From Nereocystis luetkeana (Eukaryota > Sar > Phaeophyceae > Laminariales > Laminariaceae), in contig JARUPZ010000009.1 in assembly GCA_031213475.1 (NCBI GenBank), forward strand, positions 8,775,601 to 8,839,600: a stretch of 64,000 bases of DNA, written 5' to 3'. This document shows positions 10,201-20,131 of this stretch, piece by piece (position 1 is the stretch's first letter; the number at the start of each line of letters is the position of its first letter). The notes beneath the pieces are model-generated. The model worked only from the letters and a program-made list of their open reading frames with translations. It was not told where the DNA came from and did no database searches. A program made the translations under genes and the position numbers.

Positions 10201-12425
10201 CCGATGAAGTTGGATGTACGGTACAGGACACCTGTTAAGGCTAAAAAACCAATACCTCCGTAATGTCAGGGCTGAGAGAAACCTACAGGAAATTAAATCT
10301 AGATTTTTTTTCGGGAGTCGCTTATACTGCAGTGGTGAATGTAGATCGCCCCCCTTTTCCCAACACGTTTCTTTTCTTGATCGTTGCTTGCAATGGGTGT
10401 CCGGTGTCCCGTTACTTCGTGTGTCTTGTGCTGTGTGTACTAGTAGCCGGCGGCTCCGAGCTGGGAGTGGGCAGTCTCGTGTTTCTCAACCGTAGATGGT
10501 GGGTGGATCGTTAGGACGATCGTTAGGACGGACCTGGGTGTCTGCTTGTATCCATAGCAGGCGGAGGGGGGAGGGGGGGGGGGGGGGGGGGTGACCGGGA
10601 GGACTATATACTACGTAGTGGGTGCCCACTGATGCCACGGCAGTTACTACTGTAATGTACCAGTATGTACTTTGAGGAAGGCCTACGAGATTGGCGGCGG
10701 TCGGGTGTAGATTTTGGGGCGGGGAGGGGGTGTTTTCATCCCATGCATGGCTGTAACCCTTACGACTCGCATCCCTACGCTGCCGGGACGGAGCATGTCG
10801 GGTCTCGCCGACCAGGCCAGGCAAGGCAATGCTCTTGCTCGAACCAAGCGCGAACCGCCGTCCCGTGGTTTTGACGTGTCGCATGAAGGGTGAGAGTCTG
10901 CATCCTACGAAGAATGGCTTCGTGAAGCAAGCGGGCCTTCTTGCATTGGATGGCAGCTTCGAATGGTAGGGGTGGATTGGGAACGGGTTAGGGTGTGTGT
11001 GTGTGTGGGGGGGGTTTGAGGGCTTTCCGCTCGTGGACATATATCTCGGACACCTCCGAGAGACGTTCGATTCCCACTTGGTGATGTAGCTCAACCATAT
11101 GTACCTCCTGCATGGCGTGTCTCGGGACGTTTTTCCGGGTTGGATCTGTGTGTGTGTGTGTGTGTTTTTTCTTTCTTTTATTATCTTCCGGCGGATTGGT
11201 AAAAATAAAGCTCAAGCTCACCACACTTCCACCTTCCGATTTGGTGCCGTGTGCCAATTAACCCGTGGCTGCCGTTGCAACAGCACCAGACCAGGCTGCT
11301 GCTCGTTTATCGCTGGCGCTTGGGTGCGTTGACCCGATCTGGCCCCCCCAGAGCGGCGGGCCAGGTGCGGTGAAGGAAGCCACCCGGGAAAATCATATCC
11401 TCCGGGTGGTGTAGAACTACCTCGAGTTCACCCTGCTGACAAAAAAACTATAGGCTATGAGGCCTTCCCGTGGGGGGGGTTGATCCAGTTTCGCCCCCCC
11501 CCCCTACCGGTTGGGGCGTTGGTTCTCTCTTGTGCTGCACAGATCATGCACATCACCTCAGAATGACAGGTTAGTATTTATAACATATTATTTAGATCGT
11601 GGTCGATTCGAGAGGTGCAAGCCTTTCAAAACGCGCCTCGGGGGGGGGGTCCAATCGCGTTGGTTTGGTTTGGAATCGTTCCCGTAGGTGGATCGTTGCG
11701 GCAGGTTCTGACCGCTTGTAGCAGGTAAGGCGGTGCGCCAGCTGACCAAAAGGACGCGTTGATGGCGCGCTTGGAGGAAGACCTATTCGCATTTCCCGGG
11801 TTGCAGTTTGGGGTGGATTTGTGGGGGCATTGTTTCCGCTCATTTGGCGGAAGCGTTGTTAATGGGTGGGACCGGTAGGAGGAGCGTTTTTTTTTGGGGG
11901 CTCCCGGGGGGGGGGGGGGGGGGGGGGCGCATAATGTGTCCGCTCGTAGCAGGTGGAGTGGACTGGGCGGCCCGGGCAGCGTGGTGCCGATTCGCTTGGT
12001 AAGCGGAGCGGTGCCTGTGAAGGTTTTGGATTCGGGCAGGGGTGGGGGAAGGGGGATTTTTCGCGTTCTTGGCAGTACCAGGCTTGTCTTTTCCATACGC
12101 ATATATATAGGTGGAGCGGTCAGACGGGAAAAATGTTTCGGGGAGCGTGTGTGAGGCGGGTGCTACGATAGAGGGGGCGTAAACACTTTTTGCCCCGCAA
12201 GGCAAATATTTCTGACAGATGAGGCTCCTCGTGCGGGGGCTACTGCTGTGCCTAGACATCTTTCTGCTTCGACATGATTAATCGATGTATATACCCCAGA
12301 GTATGCGATGATGGTCATCGGGTCAAGCGCGCACTTTTTTTCCCAGACTCGCGCTCGACGAGGACGGTAGGTTTTCTTTTTTTTCTGAGGCCCCTCACTT
12401 TGTTTGAAGAGCTGTCGATCTCGTC
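10192..12425. other. Intergenic stretch with homopolymers and an old repeat
   Basis: Contains poly-G runs at about 10565-10591 and 11909-11927, a TG microsatellite at 11148-11165, and one copy of repeat D at 10680-10960. Open frames are short and none resembles a known family. Confidence 0.5.
10680..10960. repeat. Interspersed repeat D, copy 1
   Basis: This shares CATGCATGG, CTACG, GGGACGGAGCA, GTCGGG, CCGACCAG and GGCAAGC-type blocks in order with 38845-39010. Both copies are decayed. Confidence 0.6.
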
Positions 12426-12522
12426 TTAACCCTTTTAGAACCGCAGTCCCGTTCTGGGGACAATCCATACAAATTTCAAGTAGTTTTGTCCCCAAACGGG
12501 ACTGCGGTTCTAAAGGGGTTAA
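12426..12522. mobile_element. Palindromic TTAA-MITE copy 1 (piggyBac-like)
   Basis: A 97-bp near-perfect inverted repeat: TTAACCCTTTTAGAACCGCA and its complement on the right, with a short AAATTTCAAG centre. Both ends abut TTAA, and the element begins CCC, as piggyBac elements do. There is no coding capacity. Confidence 0.9.
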
Positions 12523-12656
12523 TACATCCGACGACCCATGCATCAAGGTGTTAACTAATCCCATCCATGTGACCCAGGCATACATCAAGCGCACAAATCG
12601 AACACTATCAATAATGGGATTTTAACGATATTTGGCGGCGTTCTCAGTTCCCGTAA

Positions 12657-13488
12657 GGGCCCATCTTAACGGGGAACGCTTTATGGAAGTAAAATTTAAT
12701 TTTCAATGAATTTTAATTTAAGATTTCGGAAAAAAAAAATGTGTTTGCGTCCTATCGGGGAACAGCATAGCTGTCAATCAAAAAATAAATCGGGAAAAAA
12801 CGCACGGCGTCAAACAACGCCCAGTCGTCAAAAAACGACGCGCGTAGACGAGAACGAGGGTTTGCGCTGCCGCGTGCGCGCCGCCACCAGCCTCTTTTTC
12901 TTTTTGGTCGCGCAGGATAGGAAGCTATCACTCTCAGGGTGTCTTGGGTGGGCGGAGGAAGTCCTCAAGCGCCACGTGCGGAACAGCAGCGGTGATGCAG
13001 CTATCGAGGTCTCGAGCGTATCCTCCGTGTTTTTGCTCGTTTGCTCGGGTTTCGTGATTGTTGGCCGATCGAGAAGGCCGAAAAATTGGGATTGCGGCCG
13101 CCATGATTACTATTGAGGCGCCACCGCCGGGGTACGATGTGCTATGGTCTGTGGCCGTGGGCGCGGCTATTGGTCCGGTCACCTCTCGTTGAGGTTCGCG
13201 TTTTACGGCCTCGATTGTGGTCGCCGACGTGGCCAAGAACCGCCCCAGACTCCACCGAAGGTGTTGACCCACCATGAACATGCTATGTCAAGACCGAGGA
13301 ACTCCCAGATTCCAAATTGGAATTCGAAAAATCACACGGAAAAAATCCCGAAAGACTTTTCGCTCAAATCTAACTTTTCTAATTTGCCTGCTTGGTCGTT
13401 CACTCTTAGCCAATCAGATACGAATTGAATTAGGAAAAAAAACACAAAATCTACCTGAAAACAATAAAGTCCCCGTTAAGATGGGCCC
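12657..13488. mobile_element. 832-bp PIF/Harbinger-like non-autonomous element
   Basis: The inverted termini are GGGCCCATCTTAACGGGG and CCCCGTTAAGATGGGCCC. TAA is duplicated immediately outside both ends (12654-12656 and 13489-13491). A TAA target site and GGGCC-type ends fit PIF/Harbinger. No transposase frame is present. The subterminal regions are A-rich and the middle is GC-rich. Confidence 0.85.
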
Positions 13489-13552
13489 TAAGGAGCCCCG
13501 TCAGTCAGAAATTTTCTTGCCTTCCAAGGCAAAAAATGCTACCTAAGTCATC

Positions 13553-13725
13553 GCACGCCGGAAAAAAAACTTTGAGCGCCTGTCACGCGCTCCAGAGTGC
13601 ACGGATCGCGCCGAGACCTGGACCAATGTGTCCGGCCGGGCTTTATGTGCCCGAGCATTTGGTGCTTTGCCGAACAATTCTATGTACGAAGAGAAAAGTT
13701 GGCAAAAGTACGAACATTTGACAAA
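13553..13725. repeat. Diverged interspersed repeat B, copy 2
   Basis: The partner of 2157-2340, sharing CACGCGCTCC, CCGAGACCTGGACCAATGTG and CGG-CGGGCTT in order. It lies just outside the Harbinger-like element. Confidence 0.6.
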
Positions 13726-14964
13726 CATACGTATACATATATACGTGTCCTGCGTGATCTGGAGCCTCCGTTTTTTCGTTCGGACGCCTGTGCTATGCAC
13801 ATCCCCGCACAACGTATATAGGATATCGGCAGGTTATGATCTACAGTAGATGGCCAATCATCCGCGTGATCTGTGCGAAGTTGAGTTTTAATTATTCCCG
13901 CCCGCCGGACGCCTAAGGCCTGATGCACGTGGAAGCGTTTACTCTTTTTAAGGCTTTCTGCACGCACACATCCTCCAAGTCAGTGATGTTTCTCGACCCT
14001 TCTTTTTTTAAGACGATTCTCGACCCCGACTAAGTACCACGATGCCGGACCAACCCGATTCTCGCGTTTCCTTGACGTCGAGTATCGCGATTCCGACTCC
14101 CACAGCCGTGACTCTTGACCCAGAGCGACGATCGAGATCGGACGAGGACGTTTTGCTGCGAAAGCAAGTATTTAGGTCGATGAAAGAGGTGCCAAGCTAG
14201 CGTGGCACACCGCACGGCGTGGGCACCGCTTGCTCCATCGCTCCGCTTACAGAGAGCAGTGATATATCCTCATCCCATCTGAGTTGCTTTTTCATTTCCC
14301 GTGACTAGCTTGGTCGAAGAGCAATCATGATCATTGAGGTGTTTTTTTCGTGTATTCCAGATATATATAGAACGTGCGGAGCCTAACAACAGATAGATGT
14401 TGCCCGGCCTCGCGTGATTATCTGAACCAGGGTTCAATGTCTGGGTCGACGTCTTCTCGACCTTGTCAACGATGTTTAGACTTTGTTACGTGCTAACATA
14501 TATATATATATATATACATATATTGCTTTTTCGAGTTCTTGTGGAGACACCTGGGGTCAAGGCGCTAGGTGGACCCAGGCGGCGGCTAGTTAGACTTCAG
14601 GGGGTTCATACAAGGGAGCCAGGGTACCAACTATAAATGGCTCGCTAGGGGGGTCGAAGTACAGAGCGGAAGCAGGGTGTGCCAAGAGAGAGCAGCGTGA
14701 CAAGCGTAGGCCTGTTTACGTACATGCACGGAGTGGGGGACTCTACTGTGAGTGGAGCACCATGTGGAGGAATGCACTCTTCTACTACTACTGTAGGATA
14801 TGACGCCGCAGCAGTTCAGATAACCAACATCATTCTAGCAAAATTATTCGATTCCGTGCCGTTTCTATAATTTTACTACAGATGGGCAAAATCATGCAAG
14901 GAGAGGTTGGCGGCGAGATCTGGTCGACACCTTGCCGATCGTAGCACTCGGGTTCAATCTCAAC
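13726..14964. other. Intergenic stretch, nothing supportable
   Basis: Short conflicting frames only. An AT dinucleotide tract lies at about 14498-14518. No gene or RNA signal was recognised. Confidence 0.5.
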
Positions 14965-15954
14965 TATTGCGGGGGATCAAAGTAAATAGGACCAAATTTG
15001 CAGGGCTTTTCGCGGGTCAGGCCAGACCTCACGGGTCAGGTCGGGTCGGGTCGGGTCAGCTGACCCGACCCGATCCGCGAAAAAATTGATGTATGTTGAC
15101 CTGACCCGGCCCAACCCCCGAGATGTTGAAAGCCTCTTGACCCGACCCGACCCGACCCGACCCGACCCGTGAGGTTCAAAAATCTCATGACCCGACCCGA
15201 CCCGACTCGCGAGATTTCAACGCCTCCTGACCCGACCCGACCCGACCCGCCACCCTTTTGATTGACCCGTGAGACACGGGTTTCATACGGGTTGAGCCAC
15301 CTTGAGCCGCGAGACCATTTATCCTGACCCGAAGGTCCGACCCGTGGATCGGGCCCGTGGGTCGGTAATTCAAAAACAAAGATGCCTTCATATTAGTTTC
15401 CCGCAGCGATATATGACTTAGCTGGAGTGGGTAAAGATGGATGCGGGCATGCGTAAACAAATTTGGCGGTGTTTTAATGCTTGAATATGATACCAAAGGA
15501 GTATTATTGAGTATTGGTACGAGAGAAGACTCTGGGTAAGAGAGCGGGATGTGATAACCGTGTCGGATCCGCGAGCCGAATGCCCGGGTCCGACCCACGG
15601 GCCAGTAGAAAACAACTCGCGGGTCATGCTGGCCTGACCCGCGAGTGACCGCTTCTCGCGGGTTATGACCTGACCCGACCCGTGAGTTTTCCATCACCTA
15701 CCTCTTGAATCGACCCGACCCCACCCGACCCGTGAGATTTGAAAGCCTCTTGACCCGACCCGACCCGACCCGTGAGAGTTTGAACACTTCCTGACCAGAC
15801 CCGACGCGACTCGTGACAGTTTGAACACTACCTGACCCGACCCGGGGCCGGGTCATGACCCGCGAACAGCCCTGAAATATTGCTAGTAAAAATATAGAAA
15901 TACGTAGGTTTTTGTCTCTACCGTAGGTCCTATTTACTATGGTTTACCGTAATA
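14965..15954 (+). mobile_element. TA-MITE copy 8, split by a larger insertion
   Basis: The left 36 bp (TATTGCGGGGGATCAAAG to ACCAAATTTG) and the right 80 bp (AAATATTGCTAGTAAAAATA to TTTACCGTAATA) together reconstitute one family A element. Between them lies the 874-bp element described next. Confidence 0.9.
15001..15874. mobile_element. hAT-like non-autonomous element with CCCGA-repeat body
   Basis: The termini are inverted: CAGGGCTTTTCGCGGGTCA on the left and TGACCCGCGAACAGCCCTG on the right. The flanks AAATTTG and AAATATTG look like an 8-bp target duplication with one base lost. CAGGG ends plus an 8-bp duplication are hallmarks of hAT elements. The interior is dominated by GGGTCGGGTC on the left and many CCCGACCCGA reiterations. 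No transposase is encoded. Confidence 0.85.
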
Positions 15955-17243
15955 CCGCATGCGTAGTTGCTCATTATTTCTTAACATCTACTGCCCTTCT
16001 TTGGATTCCCTGCCCACAGGTGGAAGGCTATATACTGGGTAGAGCATCGATACCGACATCTGACAAGGTGCGACTCCTCGGCGATGAGGGGGATCCGAAC
16101 AGGTGGGTGTCGGAAACACGTGGCCCGACGTCGACAAGGCAAGGACTTGTTGAAGGTACCATGTGTTTTCGGCTACATAGAAGGCCAAAGCAGACAGTAT
16201 GGGACTGAACCACTTGTGGCCCTCCGAGAGAGGTCTGCAAGCGCTTTCAACCTTTGTAATATCATGCTTACGTGTGTACTGCAACCGAGTGGGTTGGGGG
16301 ACAACGCGCTTAGACTTCGCACGGGGAATGTTTCGCGGCATCAGCAGCAGTGAACGATGCTTCGGCTAAAGAGACAACCATACAACACGACAATATGTTC
16401 TAACGTTGGACCGCGCGGCGAAAAATTCCCGTGGGTTGTGACTCCACACCTGACGGATGTACGTGTGGCGTTGGCTTCACGGGTTTGGGCTTCCGCAAAG
16501 AGACTGGCAGGCAGGCCCGCAATGACCCTATCTCTCTTAACATCACAATTTGGACCACAGCAAGGGAGAGTTAAGCCTAGCGTGCAAAAACCGAAATACG
16601 ACGTAAACCTTCATGGGGTCGTCCTCGCGTTGGCTTCAAGACCATGGCGCCACGGGCACGGTGGATACTTCCGTCAATAGGGAGGAACAGAGGTCGGACA
16701 AAATGTCTATCTGGGTCAATTTAATAACGCCACAATTGCTACTAGTACCAGGTGAATATTTAATCTCGGCATCAAAGAGCGACAAGTTGAGTGAGGTGGT
16801 CTCTCCTTTAGTTGTCCGATTTATGTGAATCAACGTAACTTTTTGTTGTTGTTGTTGAATTTTAAAGATAGGCAACAACGAACGGCTGGTTGCTTGTTCG
16901 CTGAAAAAGCTGCCTTACAAGCTAATAATAGTACTACCCAGCACACCAGACACGACCAAACATAGCACCCCTTCGAGCAGTGCGAGTTCTTCACTTTGCC
17001 TCTCCTTTCTCACCGAACAGCAATACATAGGAAAGCAGCCCGCGAAACTATGGTGAAGCTCATGTCGTTTATCAGCACGCAAGATGAGATAGCACATACA
17101 TCCCCTTGACCGATTTCTCTAACATACATGGCAAAGGGTGCGCACGTCAAGGGATGCGTTTATCGAAAGGTCTCGACGAGTTCTCCCTACTGCTACCATG
17201 ACGGTTAAAGCCCCCCCCCCCCCCTCTATGGTCATACGACTAT
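15955..17243. other. Unassigned stretch
   Basis: Open frames of up to 117 codons occur on both strands at 15939-16680 and compete with each other. None shows a domain I recognise. A poly-C run at 17210-17223 precedes the next MITE. Confidence 0.4.
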
Positions 17244-17359
17244 TATTACGGGGGACCATAGTCAATTGGACCTACCTGTGGAACACATAAAAACCTATAT
17301 AGTTTACCATTTTTACTATTAACAATATTTGGTTTTATTAACGATGGCCCCCCGTGATA
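17244..17359 (-). mobile_element. TA-MITE copy 9 (family A)
   Basis: In minus orientation, with a left end TATTACGGGGGACCATAG at consensus. The right end is GGCCCCCCGTGATA. The core reads AACAATATTTGGTTTTATTA. Confidence 0.92.
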
Positions 17360-17782
17360 GGGCCATGCATGGGATCGAGTACGTATCTCTTATCGTGTGC
17401 ACCCCCCTCCCCTTCCCCTTGTTTCATACAAATATGACCTGGAAATAAATGCACCCCACGGGGTGTAACATTTTGCGTGTTACATGGTACGTGATATGTA
17501 ACGATGGGTGCTGGATTTTTGGAGAAGACGCCCCTTACAGCTCTGGCTTTCGTTTTGTTTGTTCGAGAAGATGATTCGCAACTTACTATCTATTTAATAA
17601 ATAAAGTTAACAAACACACCCCTTTCGCGCATGTCATTGCCAGGCCACGGCTTCCCATCACAGATGAAAAGCCACGAGATCAACCACCTAAGCCAACAGC
17701 AACCAGTGCACAATTAAATAGAGAAATGCCCAAGGGGAACAACACGTGATCGTCAGACAAGGCTGCTGCAAGCAGCAGCACC

Positions 17783-18350
17783 ACCGCCGCCACCACCAGC
17801 CCAAGAGCCACCGCCAGAAGCACCACCATCACAAGCACCAGCACCAGCACCAACACCAGCACAACAAGCACCAGCACCAGCAGGCAACAGACAAATCGGA
17901 AAAATGGGAACGAAACAAAAAATGAGAACGGACGTTTTTTTTTAGAAAGCAAACCAATTGTGTACAACTCCAAGAAAAAAAGTTGACAGTCCTGTGGGGC
18001 TGTACAGCAGCCTTCGAATGAGCTGTCGCTCAGGCTGGAAGTCCTCGGCATCGCCGCGGTAGCCAGCATCTAGAGAAATCACAATAGAGCCAGCGTCTAT
18101 CGCTTTTTTTTGCGCCCACCCGAAGGCACGAGATGGAGCATGACCGTTCTGACGAGCTCCTCTCACAGGGCTGGCCAAGGGGTTTCGCAGGATCATTTTG
18201 GTTATCTGATACACCACATGGTTCTGGAGATACGGCTTGGTTCTCATTTTAGGCTTCGTTCCCATTCTTCCGATTTGTCTGTTAGCACCAGCACCAGCAC
18301 CAGCACCAGCACCAGCACCAGCACCAGCACCAGCACCGGCACCAGCACCA
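17783..18350. repeat. CACCAG hexamer arrays around a diverged inverted repeat
   Basis: CACCAG/AGCACC hexamers fill about 17820-17885 and 18285-18350. Inside them, 17890-17928 (AACAGACAAATCGGAAAAAT...) is the reverse complement of 18240-18282 with about ten changes. On either strand the hexamers read as Ala-Pro, Ala-Gly or Val-Leu runs, so the long open frames here are likely low-complexity artefacts. Confidence 0.75.
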
Positions 18351-18438
18351 GCCGCAGCAGAGACAGCAAAAGAGTCAACGATGGCCACCGGAATGACGAC
18401 GACAAAGGAGACCGAGTCCGTACTGAAGAGGAACATAC

Positions 18439-18880
18439 ATGGAGAACGACGAAGTCATGCGGCTTATCGATCGCTCGGACGACCGCGATGAAATCATAAA
18501 CCCGATCATCCTACCTCGACCGCGCCGCAAGAAAACCATCCGCGGGAGACTGAGCTACGACAAAATTGTCTTCACTCCCTTGAATCTCAGACCCCGTCAA
18601 GAATCTCCGTGTATGTTCCTTTCAAAGTATGACTCTCCCTGCAGGAGGTGGAGTTTTTCACTAGAGACGCAGGCGGTGCGCAGTGGGACGAGGACAGGTT
18701 TGGGCACGCATCCCCCGGGTTCCTGTTCGACTTCCTTTGCCCAGTACCAGCCCGCGAAGGGCGTCGACGTGATGCGGTTTGTCGAGGTTGTTGGGACGGC
18801 GGGAGCTGCACACCGTAGGCGTCATTGGAATATCCCGGGACAGGGTAGGAGGAAGGTCCTGAGGTTGTCTCAAAAATAGT
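18439..18880 (+). other. Possible coding fragment, unrecognised
   Basis: An ATG frame at 18439 begins MENDEVMRLIDRSDDRDE and continues with a basic PRPRRKKTIRGR. In another frame, after a CTGCAG acceptor-like site at 18644, the text EVEFFTRDAGGAQWDEDR looks protein-like. The only obvious intron between them would be 34 nt and makes a stop, so I could not join them. Function unknown. Confidence 0.2.
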
Positions 18881-19726
18881 TGGCAATTTGATATACAGTG
18901 ATTACCCGAGGGCGATGGGGTACGGTGCCCTCGGCGGCGGCAGCGGCGGCAGGTTTGGGTCCGTGAAGGGCACGGTGGTTCGCCGATGATGGCCGAAGGA
19001 TATTATTGTCGACATGGCGGTATTCTAGCTGGCTGTAATATTATCGACGTACACGGCGGCGTTAGCCCTCTCGCAAGTAGCCCGAAGTCAGACGTTGCGC
19101 TAATACCCTCATTTAGCCTGCCGGAGCGAGAAGGGGAAGCAGCAAATTTCTGGCAAACTCCGGTCGGTGCAGTAAGGTACACAATTTTCCTCTCGTTGTT
19201 TTGCTACGTACAAAGTATAAGAATGTCTAGGCCACATTATTTGCATTTTGTTTTTTTCTTTCGAAAGGCCGATACTCATTTGCAACCTGAACCAGTTTTC
19301 CCGTTTCCTATTAAATACTGCACTACGAAATACCACCCCGAACGTAAATGTAGGGAACGGTTGGTCTTCACATTTCTGTGTAAGCAGTCGTTCTTTGTAT
19401 TTCCGGTCGTCGTGCTTTTTCCCTTTTTTTGTCTCCCTCTGTTTCGTCTCCCCTCCTCGCCGTCCTTATCCCGGTATGCTTCTCTCGTTCGCGTTGCTTC
19501 GTCCGTGCAGCCGGTATCTGTCCTTCTTGAGTCGAGTAACATATACGGGCGAAAACGTACAGTAGGACATACGATATTCTGGCTTTTTAACGGGGTATGA
19601 TCATCTCCGCCTGGAACATCTGAGAACCATGATACACACGTATGATCGCCAAATCTCTGCGGTATCGTACATATATATGATATGCACGAGCTGGAATTAG
19701 ACTTTTTGTCCCCGCAGCGAGACAGG

Positions 19727-20131
19727 CGGCGAAACAGGAAGGAGATAAGACCAGCAAAACGATTCTAGACATGTTGCCATGTATCTCCATACATGTACAA
19801 TCTACCAGACGTTTCTGCTACTACAGCAGTAGCACGTCACTTGCTCTCATACTCGTAGTAGTAGTACGTAACTGCCTGTCTCTTCATACTAATACAATTT
19901 ACGTACTGTAGACGTTTCCGTTAGTAACACGTCACGTCGTACTGGTACGTGTTGCACCGCTTTGTGGCTATTGTTACGTTATACCATCACATTGGAACGA
20001 CCTAGTGAGCGCTCGACCGTTGAAGGTGTCCCTGTCAGGGATAGGAACGGTGCTCCGTCTCGGAAGGGATGCGTGGTCGGTGGTCAAATAACTGAGGCAA
20101 AAAAAGCAAAAACGAGTACGCCCCCCCCCCC
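19727..20131 (+). repeat. Interspersed repeat C, copy 2
   Basis: The partner of 5875-6060, opening with ACAGGCGGCGAAACAGGAAG and closing at GAGTACGCCCCCC. It carries an extra middle segment rich in CACGTCAC and AGTAGTAGTACG. Confidence 0.75.

Noticed and set aside
17680..18436. Long minus-strand frames with Val-Leu and Ala-Gly runs
   Set aside because: They are driven by CACCAG hexamers, and no domain was recognised outside the low-complexity part.
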